This document shows positions 1 to 8,780 of a DNA stretch of 64,000 bases, piece by piece. The DNA lies in NCBI RefSeq assembly GCF_009659535.1, contig NZ_VJZZ01000008.1, positions 188,001-252,000 of the forward strand. Direction: 5' to 3'. The position numbers were made by a program, and so were the translations under genes. The notes under the pieces were generated by a model. The model saw only the letters and a program-made list of their open reading frames with translations, ran no database searches and was not told the DNA's origin. Source of the stretch: Aggregicoccus sp. 17bor-14 (GTDB taxonomy: Bacteria > Myxococcota > Myxococcia > Myxococcales > Myxococcaceae). Every line of letters begins with the position of its first letter. Positions within the stretch are counted from its first letter, which is position 1.

Positions 1-5
1 GCGAG

Positions 6-1226
6 GTGCTCGAGCGGCGGCGGCTCACCGACCGCGTCTCCGCGCAGCAGGCGCAGGCCTCGTGGGAGCAGGACCGCTTCGTGGCGCGCGCGCAGGCGCT
101 GTTCTACGCGCGGATGATGTTCCTCACGCTGGGCCTGCTGATCCTCGCGGTGCCCACGTGGTCGCTGTACTTCGGGCTCACCGGGCCCTACGCCTTCGCG
201 GGCTACTTCGCGATGCTGCTCTACAGCGTCGCGAACTTCCTCGTCATCGATCTGCCGCGGGCCGGGCGCTGGGTCACCTACGTGACCCTGTGCTGGGACC
301 TGCTGATCATGGTGTTCCTCATCGCCAAGCCGCAGGTGGGCGGCGGCCTGCAGAGCCCGCTGCTCGCCACGCAGCTGCTCTTCACCACGCTCTTCGCGAT
401 CCTCTTCCCGCGCCCGCTCGCGATCCTCCCGCCGCTGCTCGCGCTGCCGGTGACCACGCGCCTGGACCTGTTGCTGGACCGCGCGGTGACGGCGATCGAG
501 CTGCTCACCCTGCTGTGGTACTCGGCGCTCAACTTCATCATCGTCTACGTGGTCGTGTACCTGAACGAGCGCGAGGCCGCGGCGCACCGCGAGGTGGTGG
601 AGCTGCAGGGCGACCTCAAGGAGCTCGCGGTGGTGGAGGAGCGCAACCGGCTCGCGCGCGAGATCCACGACGGGCTGGGCGCCTCGCTCTCCACGCTCAT
701 CATCCAGTCCGAGTACATGTTGGGGCTCGCGCGCGAGGAGCCGCTGCGCCAGGAGATCCGCGAGCTGAAGAGCGGCGCGGAGGAGGCCATCGAGGAGCTG
801 CGGCGCAACCTGCAGCTGATGCGCGAGGACTTCGAGCTCGCGCAGGGGCTCGAGGACTACGTGAAGACCTTCCGCGAGCGCACGCAGCTGGACGTGCGCT
901 TCGAGCGCAGCGGCGCCACCGAGCGGCTCGCTCCGGACGTGCAGCTGGCCCTGTTCCGCGTGCTGCAGGAGTGCCTCACCAACGCGGCGAAGCACGCGGG
1001 AAGCGCCTCGGTGTGCGTGCGGGTGCAGCTCGCCTTCGGCGCGGGCCGGGTGGAGCTGCGCGTGGAGGACGACGGCCAGGGCTTCGAGCCGGGCCGCACG
1101 CCGCGCGGACATTACGGCCTGCTCAACATGCACGAGCGCGCGATGCAGATCGGCGGCGCGCTCGCGGTGGACTCGGCGCCCGGCGCCGGCACCCGCGTGC
1201 ACCTGACCCTGCCCTCACCTGCCTGA
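6..1226 (+). CDS. Sensor histidine kinase, NarX/LiaS-type (HisKA_3), start possibly outside window
   Basis: This is a membrane histidine kinase that should phosphorylate the response regulator encoded 16 nt downstream. Hydrophobic segments fill residues 36-185 (about five membrane helices, with no large periplasmic domain). They are followed by a HisKA_3 dimerisation domain with the phospho-acceptor His221 in REIHDGLGA, then a GHKL ATPase domain with the N-box QECLTNAAKH (about 321-330) and the G-box DDGQGF (355-360). The first in-window start is a GTG, but only 5 bases precede it and the frame is open to the window edge, so the true N-terminus may be longer. The signal it senses cannot be told from the sequence. 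Kinase class is secure. Confidence 0.9.
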   Translation: MLERRRLTDRVSAQQAQASWEQDRFVARAQALFYARMMFLTLGLLILAVPTWSLYFGLTGPYAFAGYFAMLLYSVANFLVIDLPRAGRWVTYVTLCWDLLIMVFLIAKPQVGGGLQSPLLATQLLFTTLFAILFPRPLAILPPLLALPVTTRLDLLLDRAVTAIELLTLLWYSALNFIIVYVVVYLNEREAAAHREVVELQGDLKELAVVEERNRLAREIHDGLGASLSTLIIQSEYMLGLAREEPLRQEIRELKSGAEEAIEELRRNLQLMREDFELAQGLEDYVKTFRERTQLDVRFERSGATERLAPDVQLALFRVLQECLTNAAKHAGSASVCVRVQLAFGAGRVELRVEDDGQGFEPGRTPRGHYGLLNMHERAMQIGGALAVDSAPGAGTRVHLTLPSPA

Positions 1227-1242
1227 AAGACGGAGCGCCCCC

Positions 1243-1953
1243 TTGGACACTCTCGCCGAGCAGCAGCCCAGCGCCCCCATCCGCGTGTTCGTGGTGGAGG
1301 ACCAGACCCGCATCCTGAAGAACCAGCTGCGCCTGCTCGAGGCGAGCCCGGACCTCGAGATCGTGGGCACGGCGCTCTCGGGCGAGAGCGCGCTCGAGCA
1401 GGTGGAGCGCGCGCGGCCCGACGTGCTGCTGCTGGACCTGGGCCTGCCGCGCATGAGCGGCATCGACGTGACGCGCCACGTGAAGGCCCAGCACCCGCGC
1501 ATCGAGATCCTCATCTTCACCATCTTCGACGAGGAGGACCGCGTGCTCGAGGCCGTGAAGGCCGGGGCCTCCGGCTACCTGCTCAAGGGCACGCCCGCGG
1601 ACAAGATCGTCGAGGCGATCAAGGAGGTCAGCGCCGGGGGCACGGTCATCCAGCCGAACCTCGCGCGGCGCCTGCTGCGCCACTTCCGCATCGAGCCGGA
1701 CGCCGCCCCCCGCACCGCCGCGGAGCCGGCCGCGGGCCTGGACGAGGAGCCGCTCAAGCCGCTCAGCGACCGCGAGCGGGAGATCCTCCAGCTCATCGCG
1801 AAGGGCGTTTCGAACAGCGAGGCCGCGCGGTTGCTGAGCCTCTCCAAGGCCACCATCCGCACGCACCTGGAGCACATCTACCGCAAGCTCGAGGTGACCA
1901 ACCGCGTCGAGGCGGTGACCGAGGGCATCCGCAAGGGGCTCATCTCGGTCTAG
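1243..1953 (+). CDS. NarL/FixJ-family response regulator
   Basis: This is a cytoplasmic DNA-binding response regulator, the evident partner of the kinase just upstream. The receiver domain covers residues 12-130, with acidic pocket residues in FVVEDQ, phospho-acceptor Asp65 in LLLDLGLP, and the conserved Lys in YLLKG. A LuxR-type helix-turn-helix lies at about 170-232 (LSDREREILQLIAKG, then SKATIRTHLEHIYRKL). A linker of about 35 residues rich in Ala and Pro separates the domains. The start is a TTG at 1243, preceded by GGAGCG about 8 nt upstream. Target genes are unknown. The convergent neighbour on the minus strand begins only 18 nt beyond its stop. Confidence 0.92.
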   Translation: MDTLAEQQPSAPIRVFVVEDQTRILKNQLRLLEASPDLEIVGTALSGESALEQVERARPDVLLLDLGLPRMSGIDVTRHVKAQHPRIEILIFTIFDEEDRVLEAVKAGASGYLLKGTPADKIVEAIKEVSAGGTVIQPNLARRLLRHFRIEPDAAPRTAAEPAAGLDEEPLKPLSDREREILQLIAKGVSNSEAARLLSLSKATIRTHLEHIYRKLEVTNRVEAVTEGIRKGLISV

Positions 1954-1971
1954 GCGCCCGGCGGGCCCGCG

Positions 1972-3024
1972 TCAGTAGCGCAGGGTGACGGCCCAGTACG
2001 CGGAGGTGACGGTCTCCTCCGCGACGCCGCCCTCGTCCCAGCCGGCCAGCGTGCCCGCCCCGCTGTAGTGGTCGCGAAAGCGGGTGAGCTGCACGCGCGC
2101 CACGTAGCCGAAGGGGCCCCACACCTCGCCGCTCAGCCCCAGGCGCGCGGACCAGCCGCTGGAGGACACGCTGTCTCCGAAGCTGCGCGTCTCGAGCGTG
2201 CGCTGCTCCGCGCTGCCCAGCCCGCGGCCGGTGCCCGGCGAGAAGAAGTACTGGGCGCCCGCCTCCAGCTGCGCGCGGCGTGCGAGCGGCACCAGTGTCT
2301 CGAGGCCCACCGCAGGAAAGAGCCGGTGGGTGTTGAACTCGAGGTGCTCCTCGCCCGAGAGGGCGAAGCTGCGGCTCTGCGCCCCTGCGCGCACGCCCAC
2401 GTAGCCTGGCAGCCCCAGGCCGCGATCCCAGAGCGTGAACGGGTAGCGGTAGAGGGCCGCGAGCGCCAGGGTCAGATCCTGCGCGGTGATGGACTCGGTA
2501 GGCGTGGAGGCGCTGCCGGAGGTGCGGTTGATGCCGAGCCGGTTGAAGGCGTGCGCGTACTCGAGCGAGGCCCCGAGCCCGTTCACCCACGAAAGCTTCT
2601 CGGCGAAGGGCAGCACCTCGGCCTCGAGCGCGAAGCCGAGGTACACGGAGGCCGCCTGGTCCACGCTGGTGCCCGCGAGCGCGGGGTCCTGGCGCGAGTC
2701 GAAGTCGGCGCAGCGCCCCACTCCGGGGCGCGCGCAGTAGCTGCGCCAGTTGCTCGTTCCCCCGAGGCGCACCCGCACGCGCGGGCCATGCACCGGCGCG
2801 GGCGGCGTGGCCACCGGCGGCGGCGGCGAGACAGGGTCGGAGACCGGGGCAGAGGCCGCGGGCGCGGGGGCCTCGGCCGCAACGGCCCGGGCGGGCTCGG
2901 GCGGCGCTGCGGGCGCTGCGGGCGCGGCGAGCAGCAGCGCGGCGGCCACGGCGGCCCCCCACGCGGGCGCGGCGGGCCGGGACCTGCAGGGGCGGCGCAT
3001 CTCGGGCGGGGTCGAGGCCTTCAT
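1972..3024 (-). CDS. Predicted outer-membrane beta-barrel protein with Pro/Ala-rich N-terminus
   Basis: I do not recognise a named family. The N-terminus holds a basic stretch and a hydrophobic Ala/Leu run (about residues 20-42) that looks like a signal peptide. A Pro/Ala/Val-rich segment follows to about residue 80. The rest alternates short hydrophobic and aromatic strands with Gly/Ser loops (for example LALAALYRYPF and VGVRAGAQSRSF). It ends YWAVTLRY, and a terminal aromatic residue after alternating residues is the usual beta-signal for BAM insertion. Two cysteines lie near residues 97-105. I infer an outer-membrane barrel of 10-14 strands with unknown cargo or role. Start choice is uncertain because no clear ribosome site precedes the ATG. 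Confidence 0.6.
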   Translation of the reverse strand: MKASTPPEMRRPCRSRPAAPAWGAAVAAALLLAAPAAPAAPPEPARAVAAEAPAPAASAPVSDPVSPPPPVATPPAPVHGPRVRVRLGGTSNWRSYCARPGVGRCADFDSRQDPALAGTSVDQAASVYLGFALEAEVLPFAEKLSWVNGLGASLEYAHAFNRLGINRTSGSASTPTESITAQDLTLALAALYRYPFTLWDRGLGLPGYVGVRAGAQSRSFALSGEEHLEFNTHRLFPAVGLETLVPLARRAQLEAGAQYFFSPGTGRGLGSAEQRTLETRSFGDSVSSSGWSARLGLSGEVWGPFGYVARVQLTRFRDHYSGAGTLAGWDEGGVAEETVTSAYWAVTLRY

Positions 3025-3077
3025 CAGGGCCCGCGAGGTTCACCCACCCCGCGGGCGAAGTCCAGGCACCGCGCGCT

Positions 3078-4160
3078 TCAGGGCTGCGGGTAGTCCAGCG
3101 CCGTGGCGATGACCGGCTGCGCCTTGGCGAGGAAGTCGCGGCGGTAGATGCGCACCATGGCCATGAAGATGGACGCGATGAGCGGGCCCACCAGCAGGCC
3201 CATCATCCCGAACACGGCGAGGCCGCCGAACATGGAGAGGAACACCAGCAGCGGGTGCAGCGTCATGCGCGCGCCCACCAGCTTGGGGCGGATCACGTTG
3301 TCGATGCTGCCCACCAGGAAGGTGCCCCAGGCGAGCAGGAACACGCCCTCGCTCACCTTGCCGGTGACGATGAGGATGACGCCGATGGGCCCCCAGATGA
3401 GGCCGGTGCCGCCCACCGGGATGAGCGAGACCAGCACCATCGCCGCGCCCCAGACGCCTGCGTGCGGCACCTTCGCGATGAGCAGCCCGACGAAGCCGAG
3501 CGCGCCCTGGATGATGCCCGTCACGGTGTTGCCGTAGACGATGGCGTACGCCACGTCCGTGAACTCGTGGCAGAAGGCGGAGATGTAGCGGCGGTCGAGG
3601 GGGACCAGGCGCGTGACCTCGGCGACGAGGCGGCGGCCATCGAGGAAGAAGTAGTACATGGCGACCGTCATCAGGAAGAGGTCCACCACGAGCTCGGTGC
3701 CCTCCTGGAGCACCTCCGTGAGCACGCTCGCGCCGGCGGCGGCGGCCGCGCTCAGCAGGCGCTCCATGTGCTGGCCCTCGGGGTCCAGGCGCACGTAGCG
3801 GCGGATGCCGCGCGGCAGGCTGGTGAGGAACTGGCGGCGCAGGTCCACCTGGTCGAGCAGGTCCTGCGCCTGGTCCGCGAGCCCGAGCAGCTCGCGCGCC
3901 ACCATCCAGCCGATGGCCGCGATGGGCACCAGGATGAGCAGGAACACCACCGTGGTGGCGAGCGCCGCCGAGAGCTCCCGGCGCTGACGCGTGCGCTGGC
4001 AGATGCCGTCGTAGAGCGGGATGAAGAGGACGACCAGGAAGCCGCCCAAGAGCACCGGCATCAAGAACGGCAGGATGATGCGCGAGAAGAGAATCAGCGC
4101 GAGGACGAAGAGTCCCGCGAAGATGTAGTTCGACCACCGCCTGGCATCCAGCACCGTCAC
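3078..4160 (-). CDS. AI-2E family transporter / PerM-like permease
   Basis: This is a multi-pass inner-membrane protein of the AI-2E/PerM (UPF0118) family, whose members export small molecules or exchange ions; the substrate here is unknown. About 360 residues, the usual family length. Hydrophobic helices begin right after the start (YIFAGLFVLALILF, ILPFLMPVLLGGFLVVLF). An amphipathic central region (LLGLADQAQDLLDQVDL) follows, then the conserved C-terminal block with GPIGVILIVTGKVSEG and a run of membrane helices. I chose the GTG at 4160. The frame stays open about 230 nt further upstream, but that extension is Arg/Gly/Trp-rich, has no membrane segment and does not resemble the family. The 292 nt between this start and the next gene hold nothing I can identify. 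Confidence 0.85.
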   Translation of the reverse strand: MTVLDARRWSNYIFAGLFVLALILFSRIILPFLMPVLLGGFLVVLFIPLYDGICQRTRQRRELSAALATTVVFLLILVPIAAIGWMVARELLGLADQAQDLLDQVDLRRQFLTSLPRGIRRYVRLDPEGQHMERLLSAAAAAGASVLTEVLQEGTELVVDLFLMTVAMYYFFLDGRRLVAEVTRLVPLDRRYISAFCHEFTDVAYAIVYGNTVTGIIQGALGFVGLLIAKVPHAGVWGAAMVLVSLIPVGGTGLIWGPIGVILIVTGKVSEGVFLLAWGTFLVGSIDNVIRPKLVGARMTLHPLLVFLSMFGGLAVFGMMGLLVGPLIASIFMAMVRIYRRDFLAKAQPVIATALDYPQP

Positions 4161-4452
4161 CGCCCACCCACCCCGTCGGCCCAACCCCGCACCACTCCCC
4201 GCCGAACGGAGCCAACCTACGGACGGTGCCCAGGGCGCGGAAGTCCCCCACCCGGCGCGCGCACGCTGATCGCGACTTCTCAACGCTTGGGGAAAAAGGG
4301 CCGCCCGGATCACCCACAGGGGCCTACAGCTGCTGCCGCACGCGCCCGGGGCCCAGGACGGGCCCCGGCGCTGCGCGGTGACCCGCCCCTTCACGGCCAG
4401 CCGCCCGGATAAGGGCGGAAGCGCGGGGAGCGGGCACGGGGACGGCGCGCGG

Positions 4453-4572
4453 CTACTTCTTCTTCGTCGCGCCCTCGGCCTTGGCGGCCTCCTTCTGGCG
4501 CTTGGCGCGCTTCTTCCACGCCTGCTTGATCTTCATCTGCACGCGGCGGTGCTTGCTCTTGCTACGGGCCAT
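4453..4572 (-). CDS. 39-residue highly basic protein, unknown function
   Basis: This very small protein starts MARSKSKHRRVQMKIKQ and ends in GATKKK. About 40 percent of residues are Lys or Arg, with only two acidic residues, and it has no hydrophobic segment. The ATG at 4572 is preceded by GGAG at 8-9 nt spacing, which supports translation from this internal start rather than from a start 69 nt upstream. The composition suits an RNA- or ribosome-associated peptide or a nucleoid-binding peptide. That is inference from charge only; I recognise no family. It lies between the AI-2E transporter and the P1 peptidase, all on the same strand. Confidence 0.6.
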   Translation of the reverse strand: MARSKSKHRRVQMKIKQAWKKRAKRQKEAAKAEGATKKK

Positions 4573-4621
4573 CTGGGCTCTCCGGGCTAGGACTAAAAGG
4601 CGGGTGCTGCGAAAGGCTGGG

Positions 4622-5950
4622 CTACGTATCAGAACTTCCACCCGAAGTGGAACCCTCAGCTTCTCCGGGGGCGGGCTTGGTGGGGTACGGGATGCCCTCC
4701 GCCCCCCGCACGGCCGTGGGCAGGGCGCTGGAGACGGTCACGTCCCCCTCCTTGTCCACGTCGCTCGGCCGCTCCCTGGACGCCGGAGCGCTCGACTGCC
4801 CAGGCCGCTTCTTCACCGTGGCGAAGACGGGCTTCACCGCGTCCACGAAGCGGCGGACCTCGGCGAGCGGGAGTGCCTGGCAGTAGTTGTCGTTGGCGCC
4901 CACCATGGGGCTCGCCATGCACATGGAGTTGAGGATGGCCTCCTCGGTGGCCTCCATCACCGCCTCGTAGAGGGGGTCCAGGCGCTGATCCAGGAGGATC
5001 TTCATCTTGTAGACCATCTTCTGGGTGCGCCTCGGGATGATGTTCGCGGTGCTGAAGCCCACCACGATCTCCCCCGAGCCGTGCGCCGCGTAGCTGCCCA
5101 CCCGCCCGATGCCCAGCCCCACGCGCTTGCAGAGGCGGTTGAGCTGGTGCGGCAGCAGGGGCGCGTCCGTGGCCACCACGGCGATGATGGAGCCGTAGGT
5201 CTGCCCGCGGCGCGGCGCGTTCTTGAACTTCTCGGCCAGCACCTCGCCGATGGGCAGGCCGCCCACGCGCAGGTTGTGCATCTTGCCGAAGTTGGACATC
5301 ACGAGGACGCCCAGCGTGTAGCCGCCCAGCGCCTCGGGCAGCTTGCGCGAGGAGGTGCCGATGCCGGCCTTGAAGTCGCACGTCACCATGCCGGTGCCGC
5401 CGCCCACCGCGCCCTCGGCCACCGGGCCGCTCTTCGCGTTGCGGATGGCCTCGAACACGTGCGAGTCGCGCACGTGGCGCCCGGTGATGTCGTTGAGCCA
5501 GCTGTCGTCGCACTCGCCCACGACAGGGATGATGACGTCGTGCTCGTCCCCGATGCCCGGGTACTGCTCGACGAGGTAGCGCGCCACCGCGTCGCTCACC
5601 GCGCCCACGGCCATGGTGTTGGTGAGCAGGATGGGCGTCTCGAGCAGGCCCCACTCCATCACCTGCGTCATGCCGGAGACCTCTCCGGCGCCGTTGAGCA
5701 CGAAGCCGCCCGCGCTCATCCGGTCCATGAAGATGTTGCCCAGGTTGGGCATGATCGCCGTCACGCCGGTGCGCACCGGGCCGTGCCCCGGACGCAGGGG
5801 CCCCGAGCCCTGGATGAGCGTGGTGTGCCCGACGAGCACCCCGTCCACGTCCGTGATGGCGTTGTACTTGCCCGGCTTGAAGCGGCCGAGCGGCAGGCCG
5901 AGCTCGCGGGCGCGCACCCGCGGCTCGTTCATTTCGGGGCTCTCGAGCAT
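4622..5950 (-). CDS. P1 family peptidase (DmpA/BapA-like, S58)
   Basis: Member of the DmpA aminopeptidase family. These are N-terminal nucleophile hydrolases that cleave themselves before a Ser, which becomes the nucleophile. The predicted processing site is Gly253-Ser254 in QTYGSIIAVVATDAP, the usual family position and context. Other family blocks are AITDVDGVLVGHTT (31-44), MSAGGFVLNGAGEVSG (78-93), and GGGTGMVTCDFKAGIGTSSR (183-202). No signal peptide is seen, so it is likely cytoplasmic, acting on short peptides or amino-acid amides and esters. Odd point: the C-terminus carries a tail of about 60 polar, low-complexity residues beyond the catalytic fold. Start is ATG 5950; ATG 5932 (MNEPRVR) is equally possible. 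Confidence 0.9.
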   Translation of the reverse strand: MLESPEMNEPRVRARELGLPLGRFKPGKYNAITDVDGVLVGHTTLIQGSGPLRPGHGPVRTGVTAIMPNLGNIFMDRMSAGGFVLNGAGEVSGMTQVMEWGLLETPILLTNTMAVGAVSDAVARYLVEQYPGIGDEHDVIIPVVGECDDSWLNDITGRHVRDSHVFEAIRNAKSGPVAEGAVGGGTGMVTCDFKAGIGTSSRKLPEALGGYTLGVLVMSNFGKMHNLRVGGLPIGEVLAEKFKNAPRRGQTYGSIIAVVATDAPLLPHQLNRLCKRVGLGIGRVGSYAAHGSGEIVVGFSTANIIPRRTQKMVYKMKILLDQRLDPLYEAVMEATEEAILNSMCMASPMVGANDNYCQALPLAEVRRFVDAVKPVFATVKKRPGQSSAPASRERPSDVDKEGDVTVSSALPTAVRGAEGIPYPTKPAPGEAEGSTSGGSSDT

Positions 5951-5986
5951 GGCGTGCTCGACCCTAGGCGCGCGCGCGCCTGAACG

Positions 5987-8137
5987 CTAGGCCTTCACCT
6001 CGAGCCGGGGCTCGCCCGGGCTGGGCACCGCGGGCTTCTCCTCGGAGCCCTGCGGCTTGACGAAGCTCGCGCCCGCGCTCGCGGGGGCGCCCTCGCCGCT
6101 CGCCTTGCGCTGCTCGCGCTCCTTGTAGCGGCGGATGGCGCCCGCCATGATCTCGCCGATGAGGCCGCGGTAGTCCATGCCGGCGCCCTTGGCGATGAGC
6201 ACCAGGTCGCTCCAGTCCGGCGTGAGGCCGGGCAGCGGGTTGCACTCGATGAAGTAGACGCGCCCCTTCTCGTCCATGCGGAAGTCGATGCGCGCCACGT
6301 CCCGGCAGCCCAGCGCCATGAACGAGCCGCGCGCCGCCGAGCGCAGGCGCTCGATGGTGGCGGGGTCCACCTTGGCCGGCACGTCGTAGCGGATGCGGTC
6401 GTTCCAATCGAGCTTGTGCTGGAAGCTGTAGACCGGGTTCTTCTCCTCCTTGTCCAGGAAGACGATCTCCATGGGCGGCAGCACGCGCGGGCGGCGCTCG
6501 CCGAGCAGGCCCACGGTGAACTCGCGGCCGGAGATGTACTCCTCCACGAGCGCGGGCTGCTTGTACTTGCCCACCATCTCCTTCACGACCTCGCGCAGCT
6601 CCGCCTCGCTGTAGCAGACGCTCTTGCTCACCACGCCCTTGGAGGAGCCCTCGGCCACCGGCTTCACGATGAGCGGGAAGGTGGTGAACTCCTTGAGCAG
6701 GCGCTCCTTGCCCGTGGTCATCAGCTGGAAGTTGGGCGTGTGGATGCCCGCCTGGCGCACGATCTTCTTCGCCAGCGCCTTGTCCAGCGCGAGCGAGAGC
6801 GTGGCCGGATCGCTCCCGGTGTACGGGATGTCCATCAGCTCGAGCATCGCGGGCACCTGGCTCTCGCGGTTGCGGCCCTTGAAGCCCTCGGAGATGTTGA
6901 ACACGAAGTCCACCGGCGTGGTCGCGAGGATGCTGGGCAGCTCGCTCGTCGCCTCCAGGTCCACCACCTCGTGGCCCCAGCTGGCAATGGCCTCGCGGAT
7001 GGCCTGCAGCGTGGTGGGTGAGTCGTACTCGGCCTCGGAGTCCTCGCTCGCGTCCCAGGTGGGCTTGATGCGCTTCACGTTGTAGGCGAAGCCCACGCGC
7101 AAGGGGCCGCTCTTGCGCGCCGGCTTGCTCGAGCGGCGCGACGAGTCCTTGATCTTGTTGCGCTTGGCGGCGCTCTGGATGACCGAGCCGATGACGGCGT
7201 CGAAGTGCAGCCCCTCGAGCTCCGCGGCCGCGTAGATGCCCGCGCCCGGCTCCAGGCTGGGCAGCGCGTTGATCTCCAGGAAGTAGGGCACGCCCGCGTC
7301 CGAGAGCCGGAAGTCGATGCGCCCGAGGTCCCGGCAGTCCAGCTGCTGGATGATCTTCTGGGCCATCGAGCGCACGTCCTCGGAGGTGCGCTCGGAGAGC
7401 TGCGCCGGGGCGCGCACGCTCACCGCCTTCTCGCTGCGCGTCTTCAGCTCGTAGTCGTAGATGGCGTAGCGCCGGCCGGACACCACCGCGGGGTCGATGA
7501 CGTACTCCACGGGGCAGAGGACGCCGTCGTAGTCGTTGTCCACCGCGGCGAGGAAGGGCACGGTGAGGTCGCGCCCGGTGATGTACTCCTCCACCAGCAC
7601 GCCGGCCGGGTACTTGGCGAGCGCCTGCGCGACCTTCTCGCGCACCTGGTCCACGGTCTCCGCGACCGAGTCCTGGGTGATGCCCTTGGAGGAGCCCTCG
7701 AAGTTGGGCTTCACGATGACCGGGAAGCGCAGGTCCTCGGCCTTGAGCTCGCTGAGCTTCTCCACGTACTGCCAGCCCGGCGTGCGGATGCCGTGCTTCT
7801 GCAGCACGAGCTTGGTGAGCTGCTTGTCCAGCGTGACCGCGAGCGCGTACGCGTCCGAGCCGGTGTACGCGAAGCCCAGCTCGTCGAAGAGCGCCGGGTA
7901 GAAGGCCTCGCGGAAGCGGCCGCGGCGCCCCTCGGCGGTGTTGAAGATGAGGTCCGGGCTGTAGGCCTCGAGCCGCGCCACCGTGCGGCTCGCCGGCCCG
8001 CTCACCTCGAAGCGCTCCAGGCGGTGGCCCAACCGCTCGATCGCGGCGCCGAGCGCGTTCACCGTCTCCTGGGTGTCGAACTCCGCCTCTTCTTCCGAAT
8101 CGGACAGCTTGAGGTTGTACGTCAGCGCGATGCGCAA
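5987..8137 (-). CDS. Tandem ATP-grasp ligase (two D-Ala-D-Ala-ligase-like modules)
   Basis: A 716-residue protein made of two homologous ATP-grasp modules, residues 1-325 and about 346-660, joined by a basic linker (KRNKIKDSSRRSSKPARK). Each module has the substrate region (FNTAEGRRGRFREA and FNISEGFKGRNRES), a YTGSD turn followed by LDK, the ATP-binding segment (VKPNFEGSSKG and VKPVAEGSSKG), a VEEYI-GR strand, and a metal-binding end (RIDFR then EINALPS or ECNPLPG). Both therefore look active. Such proteins are often annotated D-alanine-D-alanine ligase, but the true carboxylate-amine substrates are not evident. I chose TTG 8137 because the family fold starts at RIALTYNLK and a G-rich ribosome site lies about 9 nt before it. 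It follows the RDD gene by 16 nt. Confidence 0.85.
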   Translation of the reverse strand: MRIALTYNLKLSDSEEEAEFDTQETVNALGAAIERLGHRLERFEVSGPASRTVARLEAYSPDLIFNTAEGRRGRFREAFYPALFDELGFAYTGSDAYALAVTLDKQLTKLVLQKHGIRTPGWQYVEKLSELKAEDLRFPVIVKPNFEGSSKGITQDSVAETVDQVREKVAQALAKYPAGVLVEEYITGRDLTVPFLAAVDNDYDGVLCPVEYVIDPAVVSGRRYAIYDYELKTRSEKAVSVRAPAQLSERTSEDVRSMAQKIIQQLDCRDLGRIDFRLSDAGVPYFLEINALPSLEPGAGIYAAAELEGLHFDAVIGSVIQSAAKRNKIKDSSRRSSKPARKSGPLRVGFAYNVKRIKPTWDASEDSEAEYDSPTTLQAIREAIASWGHEVVDLEATSELPSILATTPVDFVFNISEGFKGRNRESQVPAMLELMDIPYTGSDPATLSLALDKALAKKIVRQAGIHTPNFQLMTTGKERLLKEFTTFPLIVKPVAEGSSKGVVSKSVCYSEAELREVVKEMVGKYKQPALVEEYISGREFTVGLLGERRPRVLPPMEIVFLDKEEKNPVYSFQHKLDWNDRIRYDVPAKVDPATIERLRSAARGSFMALGCRDVARIDFRMDEKGRVYFIECNPLPGLTPDWSDLVLIAKGAGMDYRGLIGEIMAGAIRRYKEREQRKASGEGAPASAGASFVKPQGSEEKPAVPSPGEPRLEVKA

Positions 8138-8153
8138 GGCCCTGCCCCCTTCT

Positions 8154-8780
8154 CTACTGCTGGAAACGTCCTTCGAAACGCCCCTCGACACGCCGCTCCG
8201 GCGCCTCGGACATGACCCGTCCGGAGGCGCGCACGGGCGCCACGGGGCTGCGAGCGGCAACGGTTGCGCCGGCCACAACCTTCCCGTCCACCACCTGCGT
8301 CTGCGCCCACACGTCGCCGAGCCGCAGCCCGAGCGGATCGCGCAGCACGCGCCACGCCTCCACGCCGCCAATTGCCGCGAGCGCGGCCGCGGAGGCCACC
8401 ATGCCGAGCGGCGCCGGCATCATCCCGAGCAGCACCACCAGCGCGAGCGGCGCGTTGCGCAGGGTGCTGTCGCGGTGGCGCGCGGCCGAGCGCGTGGGCA
8501 CGTGCATCACCTTCACGCCGAAGATCTTCTTCCCCACGCTCTGCCCCTGCAGCATCCCGTCCGCGAGCAGCAGGAAGAGCAGCGCCACGATGGGCCCCGC
8601 CGCCCCGCAGGCCACGCCCAGCCCCCAGGCCACCGCCACGTCGAGCAGGCGCGCGCCGGCGCGCAGGAACAGCGAGGCCTTGGGATAGGGAGAGCCGCCG
8701 GGCACCAGCCGCAGGGGCGGCTTGTCGCTGCCGTCGTCGCCCCGGGAGGCGAAGACGGGACGCGAGCGGCGCGCGCTCAC
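8154..8780 (-). CDS. RDD family membrane protein
   Basis: A 208-residue integral membrane protein with the RDD domain. The motif Arg-Ala-Gly-Ala-Arg-Leu-Leu-Asp (about residues 40-47) precedes the first helix. The second diagnostic block, QGQSVGKKIFGVKVM (about 78-92), follows the next hydrophobic pair, and a further helix pair lies at about 110-140. RDD proteins are usually of unknown function; some are linked to ion homeostasis. The start is a GTG that overlaps the stop of the upstream gene as GTGA, and the ATP-grasp ligase begins 16 nt after its stop, so the three genes are probably one transcript. The C-terminal 60 residues are polar and rich in Arg, Val and Ala. Confidence 0.8.
   Translation of the reverse strand: MSARRSRPVFASRGDDGSDKPPLRLVPGGSPYPKASLFLRAGARLLDVAVAWGLGVACGAAGPIVALLFLLLADGMLQGQSVGKKIFGVKVMHVPTRSAARHRDSTLRNAPLALVVLLGMMPAPLGMVASAAALAAIGGVEAWRVLRDPLGLRLGDVWAQTQVVDGKVVAGATVAARSPVAPVRASGRVMSEAPERRVEGRFEGRFQQ

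Noticed and set aside
4161-4394. N-terminal extension of the AI-2E transporter
   Set aside because: The residues before GTG 4160 are Arg/Gly/Trp-rich, have no membrane helix and do not match the family, and the usual length is reached without them.
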